Position numbers and translations under genes: made by a program. Positions 49,392 to 59,080 of a stretch of 64,000 nt of DNA are shown here, piece after piece. The stretch comes from Roseicyclus sp. (GTDB lineage: Bacteria; Pseudomonadota; Alphaproteobacteria; Rhodobacterales; Rhodobacteraceae): positions 1-64,000 of the forward strand of contig JAGYLB010000075.1 of the NCBI GenBank assembly GCA_018401055.1, written 5' to 3'. The notes under the pieces were generated by a model that saw only the letters and a program-made list of their open reading frames with translations, was not told the DNA's origin and did not search any database. Every line of letters begins with the position of its first letter. The first letter of the stretch is position 1.

Positions 49392-50124
49392 TTATTGGCG
49401 TGCGCCGGCCGTGCGCAGGAAATCCCGCACGCGCTGATCCTCGGCGTCGAGAAAGCTCGCGCCCAGTTCATAGGCGCGCTGCACCTCGATCATCCGGGCG
49501 ATCTGGGTGATGGGGTCGACATTCGACCGCTCCACCATTCCTTGTAGAAGAATGCCACCCTCGGCTGGTTCCACACCGCTTTGAGCGGTGAACAGAACAC
49601 CGGCGCGGCGGCTCAGGTCGGTGGGGTTGACGGGCTGCCACAGCCCGATCTGGAGTCAGCGGCTGACCATCGGCACCCAGCGTGCCATCCTGAGCAACCG
49701 TGATCGAGGCTGCATCAGGCGGCACGAACACTGGCGCCCCCCCGGCGTCGAGCAGCAGGTGACCGTCCGGTGTGGCCAGCTCGCCAGTGGCCGTGCGCAC
49801 GAAATTGCCCGCCCGCGTCAGCGCCTCGCCTTCGGGCGTTTGCACAAGAAAGAAGCCGTCGCCTTCGATGGCGATGTGAAAGGGCGACCCGGTTTCGTCC
49901 AGCGCGCCTTGCTGGGCCGAGATAGCGCGCCCGGTTGCATGGGCCATCGACAGGCTGTCGGCCTCACCCTCCAGCCGCCGCACATGTTCGGCGAAGATCA
50001 CGCCTTCGGCCCGGTAGCCGGCCGTGGCCATGTTGGCGATGTTGTGGGCCACCACTTGCATCTCGGTCAGAAGGCCGGATTGGCGCGTCAGTGTGGTGTA
50101 TGTCGCGTTGTCCATCTGCGTCAC
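49392..50124 (-). CDS. flgF: Proximal rod protein FlgF, frameshifted
   Basis: The start is taken as GTG 50124, which overlaps the fliQ stop (GTGA); an ATG nine bases later is an alternative. The N-terminus has LLTEMQVVAHNIANMATAGYR, the centre FHIAIEGDGFFLVQTPEGEA, and after a shift near 49640 the C-terminus has GMVERSNVDPITQIARMIEV and QRAYELGASFLDAEDQRVRD. About 243 residues. It is a proximal rod component between FlgC and FlgG. Confidence 0.94.
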
Positions 50125-50387
50125 ATCCCTGCGATGATCGGGATCAGAGTGTTGGCGAAATAGCCGGTCAGCGTCGTGGTCATGAAGCTCATCGAGACCC
50201 AGAAGACAGCCAAGATCGCGGCCAGCTTGGGCACGAAGGTCAGCGTCATTTCCTGAATCGAGGTCAGGGCCTGGAACAGGCCCACGATGATGCCGGACAG
50301 CAGTGCCGCAACAAGGATGGGGGTGGAGATCAGAACCGCCGCCCAGAGCCCCTGCCGCAGCGTGTCGAAAAAGATCATCTCGTCCAT
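50121..50387 (-). CDS. fliQ: Flagellar export protein FliQ
   Basis: 88 residues, intact, with two transmembrane helices (LWAAVLISTPILVAALLSGI; LAAILAVFWVSMSFMTTTLT) and the conserved GLFQALTSIQEMTLTFVPKL between them. It is a subunit of the FliPQR export gate; fliP and fliR lie elsewhere in the cluster. It starts at the fliE stop (shared base) and overlaps the flgF start. Confidence 0.96.
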   Translation of the reverse strand: MDEMIFFDTLRQGLWAAVLISTPILVAALLSGIIVGLFQALTSIQEMTLTFVPKLAAILAVFWVSMSFMTTTLTGYFANTLIPIIAGM

Positions 50388-50677
50388 CAGACCGGCATCC
50401 TCAGGATTTCCTGATAGGCTTCGACCACGCGGTCGCGGACGGTTACGGCGGTCTCAACGGCCAGTTCGGTCTGCGCGAGTGCTGTCACCAGCGCATGCGG
50501 ATCGGCCCCTGTGGTCATCGCGGCCCGCGCCTGCGCCTCGCCCTGGGCCAGTGTTTGGGTAAAGCCCGTCACGGCGGCGGTGAAGGCGGCCCCGGCTCCC
50601 TCGGCCGGTGGGGCGGGTTGGGCGGCAAGCCGCGATTGAGCATAGGCCTGCAGCGCCAATGTGTTGCGGATATCCAT
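50387..50677 (-). CDS. fliE: Hook-basal body protein FliE
   Basis: 96 residues. The C-terminal helix TALAQTELAVETAVTVRDRV and VEAYQEILRMPV is the FliE signature. It connects the MS ring to the proximal rod and is the first rod component exported. It lies 12 bases downstream of flgC and directly abuts fliQ. Confidence 0.94.
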   Translation of the reverse strand: MDIRNTLALQAYAQSRLAAQPAPPAEGAGAAFTAAVTGFTQTLAQGEAQARAAMTTGADPHALVTALAQTELAVETAVTVRDRVVEAYQEILRMPV

Positions 50678-50689
50678 GGTCTACCCCAC

Positions 50690-51082
50690 TCAGCGCCGCA
50701 GAAGATCGTTGAGCGATGACGACATCTGCCGCACCTGATCGAAGACGCGCAGGTTCGCCTCATAGCTGCGCTGCGCCTCGCGGGCGTCGGCCAGTTCGAC
50801 GACAAGATCGACGTTGGAGCCGAGGTAATGGCCGCTGTCATCGGCCATCGGATGACCAGGGTCGAACACCTGCGGCAGAGCGCGTTGGTCCAGCGCGACA
50901 CGGCCGGGCTGAACCGCGCCCTCGGGTGCGCCGGGACCGCGCATCTCCTCGAAGCTGACGATCTTGCGGCGGTAGCCGGGGGTGTCGGCATTGGCGATAT
51001 TCTCCGACACATGGCGGATACGGTCGGCCTGCGACCGCATTCCGGAGGCCGCGACACCGAGGGCGGAGCTGAAATCGGTCAT
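50690..51082 (-). CDS. flgC: Proximal rod protein FlgC
   Basis: 130 residues, intact. It begins MTDFSSALGVAASGMRSQAD with NIANADTPGYRRK, and shows GSNVDLVVELADAREAQRSY EANLRVFDQVRQM near the C-terminus, both diagnostic. A proximal rod subunit. It follows flgB after 18 bases. Confidence 0.97.
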   Translation of the reverse strand: MTDFSSALGVAASGMRSQADRIRHVSENIANADTPGYRRKIVSFEEMRGPGAPEGAVQPGRVALDQRALPQVFDPGHPMADDSGHYLGSNVDLVVELADAREAQRSYEANLRVFDQVRQMSSSLNDLLRR

Positions 51083-51100
51083 CTCATTCTCCTATAAGAA

Positions 51101-51451
51101 CTAGCGCCCGATACTGGTGCGCAGGATCGACATGGCCGAGCCATAGACCTGCAAGGCGCGGGAATGGGCGCGCTGCGCCTCGATCCCGCGCAGCATTTCC
51201 AGTTCGAGAGAGACGGAATTTCCATTGGGCGAGGCGGGGCCATTGGCGTCGATCGTCCGGACCGGCAGACCGTCGCGCGGGCCGCCACCCATCTGCATCT
51301 CGCGCCAGGTTTCGTCGAAGCTGCTGATGTCGCGGGCGCGGTAGCCGGGTGTGTCGGCATTGGCGATGTTCTGGGCCACGACGGCCTGCCTTGCAGCCGC
51401 GTGCTGGGCACGGGCGCTGGCAAGGGCAAATATCTCGAGCCTTTCGAACAT
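51101..51451 (-). CDS. flgB: Proximal rod protein FlgB
   Basis: 116 residues from ATG 51451 (MFERLEIFALASARAQHAAA), with NIANADTPGYRARDI and the C-terminal EMLRGIEAQRAHSRALQVYG. It heads the minus-strand unit flgB-flgC-fliE-fliQ-flgF-flgG-flgA-flgH-(FliL-like). It is divergent from fliI; the 99-base spacer contains a TTAAC half-site (51484-51488) that may belong to a CtrA-type promoter, without a good second half. Confidence 0.94.
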   Translation of the reverse strand: MFERLEIFALASARAQHAAARQAVVAQNIANADTPGYRARDISSFDETWREMQMGGGPRDGLPVRTIDANGPASPNGNSVSLELEMLRGIEAQRAHSRALQVYGSAMSILRTSIGR

Positions 51452-51550
51452 CGGGGCTTCTCCCACTTCGGCTACACGGATGCTTAACGGTGATTCCTTT
51501 AGAAACGGTAAGTGACGCCGCCACGGCGTCCTTGGCCGGAGGACCCGCCG

Positions 51551-52954
51551 ATGCCCGATGATGTCTTCGATCCCTTGCGCGCGCGGCTGCGTGGTATCCG
51601 TCCTGCGCGCAGTGTCGGGCAGATCACGGCGCTGGGGCGGGATCATGTGGCGGTGGCGGGCCTTGACCGGATCGCCGCGCTGGGCGACCGGGTCCGGATT
51701 GGCGATGCCCTGACGGGCGAGGTGCTCCGGATCGATGCGCAGGGCTGCACCGTCATGCCCGAGGGCGCGACCGACGGCATCCGTCTTGGCCAGACGGTGA
51801 CGCATCTGGGGCCAGCCACCCTGTCGCCGCACTCTGGCTGGCTAGGGCGGGTGATCGACCCCGACGGGCGGCCGCTGGACGGGCGGCCGCTGTTTCCCGG
51901 GCCGTGCGCGCTGTGCCGCTGCTGGCACCACCACCCCCATGCGCGCAGCGCCGTGGACTGGGGCGGCGGCTGCGCACCGGGTTTGCGGTCTTCGACACGC
52001 TGCTGCCGATCGTCCGAGGGCAGAGGATCGGGCTGTTCGCAGGCTCGGGCGTGGGCAAGTCGCGCCTGATCGCGGCACTGGCGCAGGGCATCGCGGCCGA
52101 TGTGGTCGTGATTGGTCTCATCGGCGAACGGGGGCGCGAGGTGCGCGATTTCGTGGCCGACACGCTGGGCCCGGATGGGCTAGCGCGCGCCGTGGTGGTC
52201 GTGGCCACGTCGGATCAGCCTGCCCTGACCCGCGCGCGTGCAGCGTGGGCGATGATGAGCGTGGCGGAATATTTCCGCGACCAGGGGTTGCATGTCCTCG
52301 TTCTGGCCGACAGCATCACCCGTTTCGCCGAAGCGCAGCCGCGATGTCGCCGCCGCCATGGGCGAGCCCTTTGGCCCTTCGGGCTTTCCCGCCTCGATGG
52401 CGCAGATGGTCATGGCGCTGGCGGAACGCGCCGGACCGGGCGGGGCAGGGCAGGGCGATATCACCGCCGTGCTCTCGGTTCTGGTCGCGGGCTCCGATAT
52501 GGAGGCGCCGGTGGCCGATGTGATGCGGGGCGTGCTGGATGGCCATGTCCTGCTCAGCCGCGAGATCGCCGAGCGGGGGCGTTATCCGGCCATAGACCTG
52601 CTGCGCTCGGTGTCGCGCGCCCTGCCCGGTGCCGCCAGCGCGGAGGAGGGCAAGCTGATCGCCCGCGCCCGCCAGTTGATGGGCGCCCATGACCGGGCCG
52701 AGATGATGATCCAGGCGGGTCTGTACGCTTCGGGCAGCGATGCGGTGACGGATGCAGCCATCATTGCTTGGCCTGCGCTCGATGCCTTTGTCGCAGCCAA
52801 GGGAGGTGCAACCCCCGAAGAGAGCTTCGTCCATTTACGGGGGATTCTCGACGCTGCCGACCCTGATCGTCGCGGATCCCGTGCCGCCCGTGCCGCGTTC
52901 GAGGATCGCCCGGCGGCTGTCAGGGCGCTTTCGAACAGTGCAGCCAACACGTGA
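51551..52954 (+). CDS. fliI: Flagellum-specific ATPase FliI, frameshifted
   Basis: ATPase energising flagellar export. The beta-barrel start (RSVGQITALGRDHVAVAGLD) is in one frame; after about 51905 a second frame carries RTGFAVFDTLLPIVRGQRIG, Walker A GSGVGKSRLI, GLIGERGREVRDFV and Walker B-like VLVLADSITRFAEA; after about 52335 the first frame resumes with AMGEPFGPSGFPASMAQMVM, GQGDITAVLSVLVAGSDMEA and RYPAIDLLRSVSR. Together about 467 residues. It is a single-gene unit, convergent with the DUF1217 gene three bases away. Confidence 0.94.
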
Positions 52955-52957
52955 CGC

Positions 52958-53753
52958 TCAGCGAATGGCGCCAAGCAATATCAGGGCGGAATAGCCTGGT
53001 GTGAGGGGTGACGGTCCTGCCGAAGCCTCGCTCCGCAAGGTGAAGCCCCGGATCAGGCCCTCAACGCGGGCGGGGTCCGCGAACTGGGCGAAGTCGGACG
53101 ATCCCGACAGCCGCCGGGCGCCATCCCGAAATGCCTTGAGCTGCAAATCCAGATCGAGAGTTCCGATCGAGGCTGGCAGGCCCAGGGCTGTTTCGAACAC
53201 CTTGCGCAAAGGTGGGTTGCCCAAGACTGATAGCCAGCTTGTCGTATCTCCAAGGCCGCGTGCGGCCAGGTCCGGCAATTCACGCTGCGCGGTCAGGGCA
53301 AGGCGCATGTCCGGGCTTTGTTCGCCCACGGCGCGCTCGAAATCCTGCCGGGTGGACCGGGCAAGAATGCTGTCTGCGAAACCGGGTAGCCGGGTGCGTG
53401 GCGGCAGGGGGCCGCCGAAGCCGAAGGCCTCGGCAAAAGCGCGATAGCGCTTGTCGGCCAGCCGGTTGACGAGCGACGTGTCTTCCGTGACGGGATCGGA
53501 CAGGACCCGTTGGATGAAGGCGCGGTTCGGCAGGTCGTCCTGAAGTCCGAAAGCGCCAAGGGCCACACGCAACAGCCGAAAATCCGCAACGAGCAGCGGC
53601 GGCGTCTGTCTGCCCGATCTTCTCGCGGAAATGGTCAATGTCGCGGTTCCGCGCGGGATCGCCTGCAAAGCGTGCGACCTGCGCGTCAAGGCTGCCCGAC
53701 AAGAACCGCCATCCCGCGTAGCCCCCGAGAGGGATGAGTGGTTGAAAACTCAT
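52958..53753 (-). CDS. DUF1217 flagellar-cluster protein, frameshifted
   Basis: From ATG 53753 (MSFQPLIPLGGYAGWRFLSG) to about residue 50 in one frame, then after about 53610 the rest: RLLRVALGAFGLQDDLPNRA, NRLADKRYRAFAEAFGFG and the C-terminal AFRDGARRLSGSSDFAQFAD. This matches DUF1217, repeats of which occur in alphaproteobacterial flagellar regions; the function is unknown. About 264 residues. Its start overlaps the flbT stop by four bases. Confidence 0.87.
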
Positions 53754-54154
53754 GGCCCATGCGCCGCGATCAGGCGATCCTCACGCGGCAGCAAGGTGCG
53801 CAGGGCCTTGAGGGCGTGATACACCTGATCTTGCGTCAGATGCTCGGTCGCCCGCGCCAACTGGCTGCGACTATCAGGGTCGGTGAAGACCTGGCTTAGC
53901 TGTTCCATGCCCCGCAAAAGCTGGCCTTTGGCCTCGGACAGGTCGGCGTCGCCAGATAGAACCAGCTGCGCGATGTAGCAGACCCGGCGCACTGGGGTCG
54001 TCACCTCTTCGGGGTGGATCGCGTCGCGCAGCCGCAGAATACTGGCGTTGGGCGTCATGATCGCCAATCGCGCGCGCCGGTCGCCGTTTTCGATGACGGC
54101 GCCATTGATCAGCACCCGTTCGCGCGGGCCGAGCTTGAGGACAAGACCACTCAT
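53750..54154 (-). CDS. flbT: Flagellin synthesis repressor FlbT
   Basis: 134 residues. It starts MSGLVLKLGPRERVLINGAV and has the typical RVCYIAQLVLSGDADLSEAK. In Caulobacter FlbT binds the fliC mRNA 5' leader and represses its translation until the hook is finished; the position downstream of fliC and flaF supports the same role. It overlaps flaF at its start and the DUF1217 gene at its end, each by four bases. Confidence 0.94.
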   Translation of the reverse strand: MSGLVLKLGPRERVLINGAVIENGDRRARLAIMTPNASILRLRDAIHPEEVTTPVRRVCYIAQLVLSGDADLSEAKGQLLRGMEQLSQVFTDPDSRSQLARATEHLTQDQVYHALKALRTLLPREDRLIAAHGP

Positions 54155-54528
54155 GCCGTGCCCGCCTCACCCGCGAGGCCGCGCATCACGGCTCGGTTGA
54201 CATCGATGAGTCCCTGCAGCGCCGCGACATCGCGCAATGCGGCGCGGCTTTGCGACAGGGAAAACTCTGCCAGATAGAACAGCTGCGCTCGCAGCCCCTG
54301 TGGCAACGCATTCTCGGCTCCGGCAAGATCGGTCGCAAGCGCCGTCCAAAGGCGGCGGTTGTCGTGCAGAGCGGCGGCCCGAAGCCATTGGTGCTTCGGG
54401 CTCTGCGGCGCCCGGCTCAGACGGGCGAGTGATGGCTTCGAAAGCGGCGAGTTCACTGCCGCGCGCGCGGTGCGCACCGGGGCGGCGGCCGCGCCATAGG
54501 CGGTCTGTGCGAGCAAGGTGGCGGTCAC
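54151..54528 (-). CDS. flaF: Flagellar biosynthesis regulator FlaF, compensated frameshift
   Basis: 125 residues as read, from GTG 54528 with AAGGAC seven bases upstream. TAYGAAAAPVRTAR at the start and LHDNRRLWTALATDLAGAEN, LPQGLRAQLFYLAEFSLSQS at the end are typical. Between about 54430 and 54475 another frame reads RGSELAAFEAITR, the family consensus, so two compensating indels are likely. FlaF activates flagellin synthesis and opposes FlbT. It lies 86 bases downstream of fliC. Confidence 0.92.
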   Translation of the reverse strand: MTATLLAQTAYGAAAAPVRTARAAVNSPLSKPSLARLSRAPQSPKHQWLRAAALHDNRRLWTALATDLAGAENALPQGLRAQLFYLAEFSLSQSRAALRDVAALQGLIDVNRAVMRGLAGEAGTA

Positions 54529-54577
54529 GGGGTCTGTCCTTCTGGAAACGGCGGCAAGGGGAGAGGCGATCGGGATC

Positions 54578-54605
54578 GGTCCGGGGCGCGCATGCCCCCC
54601 GGACC
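54578..54605 (-). terminator. Hairpin between fliC and flaF
   Basis: GGTCCGGGG and CCCCGGACC are perfect arms ten bases after the fliC stop. No T run follows, so it may be a partial terminator or a 3' stabiliser that sets the high flagellin to flaF ratio. Confidence 0.5.
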
Positions 54606-54614
54606 TGAATTAGA

Positions 54615-56163
54615 TCAGCGGAACAGCGCGAGGATGTTCTGCGGTGCCTGGTTGGCGATCGAGAGAGACTGCGTTGCCAGCTGCTGCTGCACCTGCAGGG
54701 CCTGCAGGCGCGCCGAAGCCTCTTCCATGTTGGCGTCGACGAGCGTGCCGATACCGGCCTTGAGGCTGTCCATCAGCTTGGAGACGAAGTTCGATTGCGT
54801 CTCGATCCGGCCCTCGGCCGAGCCGAAAGCCGCCGCCGCGTCGATCGAGTTCTGGATCAGCGTCTCGATGTTGTCGAGCGCGGCATCCGCGCCTGCGTTC
54901 GTGCTGACATCAATGTTGTCGAGGCCGAACAACCCGCCCGAGGCCGCGCCATTTCCGGTATTGGCGAGAGAGGGTCAGCGTCTGTCCGCCGGTTTCGGCA
55001 TCGTCCACGGCCAGCTGCCAGGAATTCGTGTCGCTGTTGAACTGGACCTGCGCGGTCAGACCCTCGACCCCGGCGGAATCGATGGCTGTCTTCAGGCCGC
55101 GGGCGACATCCTCCATCGTTTCGTTCTTGCCAGCGACATAGGTGAAGTTGTCGCTGCCGAGGTTGAGTCGGAACCCGCGCCCTTCCTCCACCGCTGCTGA
55201 GGCTGAGAAATTGACCGTCGTCGCCCGCTGGACAAGGCTCTGCAGCGTGTTGGCCTCGGCACCGGGCACGGCGACACCGTTGATTTCCTCGGCGATCAGG
55301 TTGCCTGGCGTCCCGGCCGTGGCCGTGACATTGAGATCGCTGAAGGCGTTGGTGTTGCGCAAGATGATCTTGCCGGCGGTTCCGATATCGACACTCAGGC
55401 CTTCTATGCCGCGTGCGTTGATCGCCGCGGCAAACCCTTCCTGAATCTCGACCGCAGTGGCATCCGCGTCGCTGGCAAAGCTGAATTCATTGCCGTCGAT
55501 GGTGATGTTGTAGGTCTCGCTGTTGGCCGCGGTGATGCCGATTTGTAGCGTGGACCCGGTGGTGGCGGTCATGGCGGCACTATTGGTTGTGCCTGTGCCG
55601 ACGGTGGCGAAACCCGCCGAGTTCAGATCTGTCTCGGCCGTGCCGAAGGTGCCTGCGTCTGTGGACAGGTCCTGTCGCGCCACGGTAATGTTGGCGGCCG
55701 CGACCGTGCCGCTTCCGGACCGGTCGAGGGAGGAGAGGATGTTCATGTCCTCGGTGCCCTTGACCAGATTCAACCCGTTGAACTGGGCCGCGTTCACCAC
55801 CGAGTTGATCTGGTCGCGCAGCGCGGCGATATCGGTCTGGATCTTGCCACGATCGACGTTCTCTTCCTGCGCGGCGACGATCTTGCCCTTGATGTCGGTC
55901 AAGAGGTCGGTGACCGTTTCCGAGGCCGTCCGCGCCACGGCGACAGTGGATTCCCCGAGACTGAGGCTGTCGGAGATTCCCTTGAAGCCCTTGACGTCCG
56001 ATTCCATCACTTTGGAAATCGCCCAAACGGCGGAATTGTCCCGGGCTGTTGCGACCGATTTACCGGTCGAGATCTCGCCTTGGGTCCTTTGCAGGTTTGA
56101 GTTCACGGATTTCAGGGTCTGCAACGCCACCATGGCGCTCGTGTTGGTCAGAATGCTGGACAT
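54615..56163 (-). CDS. fliC: Flagellin FliC, frameshifted near the C-terminus
   Basis: About 515 residues. The N-terminal D0/D1 region (MSSILTNTSAMVALQTLKSV, STGKSVATARDNSAVWAISK) and C-terminal D1/D0 (LMDSLKAGIGTLVDANMEEA, QQLATQSLSIANQAPQNILA LFR) flank a long variable central domain rich in Thr, Ala and Gly, larger than in many alphaproteobacteria. The frame shifts near 54960. AAAGGGGAC precedes the ATG. It is followed by flaF-flbT, whose products control its translation. The 219-base upstream spacer must hold the promoter and the leader bound by FlbT, but I see no certain sigma factor site. Confidence 0.95.
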
Positions 56164-56382
56164 GTTCGTCCCCTTTCTCGCTTCTTCATGGCGCGGATTC
56201 GGCGCCTGTCACGTCATGGGCCTGTGTCGGCCCTGCGAAGTGTCTTCTGACAACTGCAGCCCGTGGTTCGGAGCTACGCCACCCGTCTGGATGCAGGGCA
56301 ACCCTTCGACGCAAAGACTGAACAACCCGCTAATCGGAGCCGGTCTTTGCCTAGGATTTTAGCGGATCGTCGCGCGGATCGC

Positions 56383-56721
56383 TCAGCCACGCGACAGAAG
56401 CCGCCCGCTCACCGCGGGGGGGGTCTGACGACCGAGCGCGTCATAGGTGGACAGGGGCGCGCCAAGGTTGGTGGGCCGCAGGTCGCGGACCCGTGCGAGG
56501 CCGCGTTGCGCCGCCTCGATCAGCCGGGCGTTGCGTGCGGCCAGTGTTGCCACCCGTGTCAGCCCTTGTTCGGGGGGCTGCTGCCGCATGAGGCTTTCCA
56601 GCGCCTGCTCCAGCTTTTGGGGCATGCGCGCAAGCTGATCGAGGTTACCGGCAAGCAAAGCCTCGTGCTGGGTGGTCAGCAATGCCTCGATGGTGGCAAG
56701 CGATCGATCCGCGCGTGTCAC
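56383..56721 (-). CDS. FlgN-like flagellar chaperone candidate
   Basis: 112 residues, helical: SLATIEALLTTQHEALLAGN LDQLARMPQKLEQALESLMR and AARNARLIEAAQRGLARVR. Length and helical-bundle character resemble FlgN, the export chaperone of FlgK and FlgL. It overlaps the stop of the FlgJ-like gene by four bases and lies between that gene and fliC. The assignment is by analogy. Confidence 0.65.
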   Translation of the reverse strand: MTRADRSLATIEALLTTQHEALLAGNLDQLARMPQKLEQALESLMRQQPPEQGLTRVATLAARNARLIEAAQRGLARVRDLRPTNLGAPLSTYDALGRQTPPAVSGRLLSRG

Positions 56722-57032
56722 GATTGCGCCCCGTCGGTTGGGGAACTGCGCGCAACCAGCGCCCTGAAAAGCGATTCCGCCAGCCCGATGCCGCCGCGAT
56801 CGGTCAGGGCCCGCGCATGTTCGGTCCGCAGAAGCGATGCGAACTGCTCTTCCCCGATGCCGCCACCAAAGCTCTCGCGGCTCTCGCCAAAGCCTGCATG
56901 CTTGAGCATTTCCGCCAGAAAGCTGGCCTCAAGCTCGCGCGCGACGTCCCGCAGGGCTTGTGCATCGTCCGTTGACTGGCCGGCCTGCGATGCGACGGCC
57001 AGACCGATCGGCCCCGAAACTGTCGGCGTCAT
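56718..57032 (-). CDS. flgJ: Rod-binding protein, FlgJ N-terminal-domain type
   Basis: 104 residues from ATG 57032, chosen because GAGGGA lies five bases upstream; ATG or GTG codons up to 57110 would add 26 residues lacking similarity. The segment ARELEASFLAEMLKHAGF, then GGIGEEQFASLLRTEHARAL TDRGGIGLAESL is the rod-binding domain of FlgJ (scaffold for rod assembly). The muramidase domain of enteric FlgJ is missing; SltF (41864-42571) supplies that activity. Divergent from fliK. Confidence 0.88.
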   Translation of the reverse strand: MTPTVSGPIGLAVASQAGQSTDDAQALRDVARELEASFLAEMLKHAGFGESRESFGGGIGEEQFASLLRTEHARALTDRGGIGLAESLFRALVARSSPTDGAQS

Positions 57033-57108
57033 TGCGATCCCTCGAATTGAGATGACTTCGGGCGAGGCTGCCATGCCGGCGTAAACAATTCGTAAGGGGG
57101 TTTGCGTC

Positions 57109-59061
57109 ATGTCTCACACCGCGAGGAGACCTGGAACCCGGATGGAAGACCTGACGCATCTGACCTCCAACACGAGCTTTGCGCCCGCCGTCGCAAGGGC
57201 CTCGGTGCTGCCTGCGCCTGCAGGCGCGGCCTTTCTTGCCGCCTTCGCTCCGCCCGTTGGGGGGCTGGGCCCCGCAGACACGCCTGCAGACACGACGGAT
57301 CACGGGTGGGGGGGCGGCGGCACACCACGACCTATGGACGAGCCTTCCTTCCCGATCGAGGGTGATCCGCGTGGGCACGAAGGCGAAAGCCCCGGGCGCC
57401 GGTCCTCCGCCCGGCCGTTGGCCGAAATCTCCGGGATCGACCCTTCCCTTACCGTTGGCCTTTCCGATGACAGCGGATGGCTTGTCGCGCCCGTATCGGG
57501 CGGCCCGTTGGCGAATGACGCGGCGCTGGTTCCGCAAGCCACGTTGGCAGAGCCCACAGGCGATGGCGAAGCGGCACCGATGGAGCCCGCGGCGGGTCTG
57601 CAGTTGCCGGGGGCCAGAAACGCCGTCTTGCTACCAGCCGCGGCACTGCTGCCTTCCGGCTTCGATGGTCTCTCCGGTGCCTTGGCCGATCCGGCACCGG
57701 CCCGATCAGCCCCAACAATGCCGTTGGAAAATGACGGCGAAGCCGCGCCTGCGTTCCAAGCGACAGTGCCACCGGAGCTTGCTGTGGGGGCTTTCCCGAG
57801 CATGCCCTTGAAGGAGATCGGCAACCCGCCCCTAAGCGCCGCTCCCGTCAATCTTGAGTCGCAGCCGGTCCCCCTTGTGGATAGCTTGCCGGCACGTCGC
57901 GCAACTGCGGCACAACCGATCACGGCACCTACACCCTCGACGGGACCGAGCACCGGTCTGCCGGGTGCCGCCATGCCAAGTGCAACCTTGCCCTCAGCGC
58001 TGCCGCCGATGCTGACCGCGGGGCTGAAACCCGGACCCGCGGTTCAGGGAACGACTGCCTTGCCCATGCCTGACGTCGATGGGTCCGGCAAGGTCACGTC
58101 TCAAGGTCCTTTGGTCCCAATATCTGCTGAGACCGGTCCAGCCCTGGCAATGGCAGGTGAGCGACCTCTTGACCCAACAAGTGACATCGTACCGAAAAGC
58201 AGGCCGGTCGGTATGAGCCTCCCGTTCTGGCTCTCTCCCGCCGGACTGACATCATCGACAGACGACCGTTTCGAACAGGCGCCTGCGATACCTGCAAGGA
58301 CCGCGATGTCGAGTCATGCAACAGATCGCCCCGACGCTATCCCGCACGCGATGGTAACGGCATTGTCGAATGCGGGGCAGGCTCCGGTCGTCCTGCATGC
58401 CATGCCGACCCCGATCCAGACGCAAGCTTGGGGTGGCTTCGTCGTTGCGTTTGGCGACTTGCGGGACGCAGGGTCGTCGCCGTCTGAAGCGACGGGGATG
58501 GTGGGCGTCGGCCATGAACGCATGGCATCAAGCCTCCCCGACATCTCCAAAGACACCGGAAACCTTCGCGGTGTCGCGGCGGTAGATGCTGGACCCACGG
58601 TCGCAATGGCCCTCGGCACCTCGGCCGCAGGCATGCCTGACCGGGGCGGCCAAGCCCCCGATCCCGCCGCGATCGCGCGGCAGGTCGCAAGGGCGCTGGG
58701 GGATCCATCGCGCGATCCGGGTGTTCCGCTTGATCTGACGCTGGATCCGCCGGAACTCGGTCGCCTGCGACTTGGTTTTGCGGAGATCAACGGTGTGCTC
58801 ACCGTGACCATTGCGGCGGAACGGTCTGATACCGCCGAGCTTATCCGCCGCCATGTCGCGCTGCTGGCAGAAGAATTCGCCCGCGCTGGGCTAGATGCGC
58901 CGTCGGTCAACATTTCCCACGGCGGTGCCGAACAGCGGTCGCGTGGTGGGTCGGTCATCCTGGCCGGGTCAGACACCGATGCGGCGTCCATCCCCGATGC
59001 TCCTGCCCCTAGCGCTCCGGTCCGCCGAACCGGTGCGGCCGGGCTCGACCTGCGCCTTTGA
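57109..59061 (+). CDS. fliK: Flagellar hook-length control protein FliK
   Basis: 650 residues, intact. AAGGGGG eight bases upstream supports ATG 57109. Residues 1-500 are a low-complexity, proline/alanine-rich ruler region. The C-terminal Flg_hook domain is clear: VPLDLTLDPPELGRLRLGFA, LTVTIAAERSDTAELIRRHV and ALLAEEFARAGLDAPSVNIS. FliK measures hook length and triggers the FlhB switch. It is followed after 19 bases by flgD, the hook cap gene. Confidence 0.92.
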   Translation: MSHTARRPGTRMEDLTHLTSNTSFAPAVARASVLPAPAGAAFLAAFAPPVGGLGPADTPADTTDHGWGGGGTPRPMDEPSFPIEGDPRGHEGESPGRRSSARPLAEISGIDPSLTVGLSDDSGWLVAPVSGGPLANDAALVPQATLAEPTGDGEAAPMEPAAGLQLPGARNAVLLPAAALLPSGFDGLSGALADPAPARSAPTMPLENDGEAAPAFQATVPPELAVGAFPSMPLKEIGNPPLSAAPVNLESQPVPLVDSLPARRATAAQPITAPTPSTGPSTGLPGAAMPSATLPSALPPMLTAGLKPGPAVQGTTALPMPDVDGSGKVTSQGPLVPISAETGPALAMAGERPLDPTSDIVPKSRPVGMSLPFWLSPAGLTSSTDDRFEQAPAIPARTAMSSHATDRPDAIPHAMVTALSNAGQAPVVLHAMPTPIQTQAWGGFVVAFGDLRDAGSSPSEATGMVGVGHERMASSLPDISKDTGNLRGVAAVDAGPTVAMALGTSAAGMPDRGGQAPDPAAIARQVARALGDPSRDPGVPLDLTLDPPELGRLRLGFAEINGVLTVTIAAERSDTAELIRRHVALLAEEFARAGLDAPSVNISHGGAEQRSRGGSVILAGSDTDAASIPDAPAPSAPVRRTGAAGLDLRL

Positions 59062-59080
59062 TCGCCAGCAGAGGAACCAA

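Noticed and set aside
56164..56382. Sigma-28-type promoter for fliC (TAAA ... CCGATTA on the minus strand)
   Set aside because: The spacing between the two boxes is about 20 bases, too long for the usual 15-base spacer, so I do not call it.
57300..57974. Antisense frame within the fliK linker
   Set aside because: Low-complexity GC-rich region gives open frames by chance; FliK runs unbroken on the plus strand.
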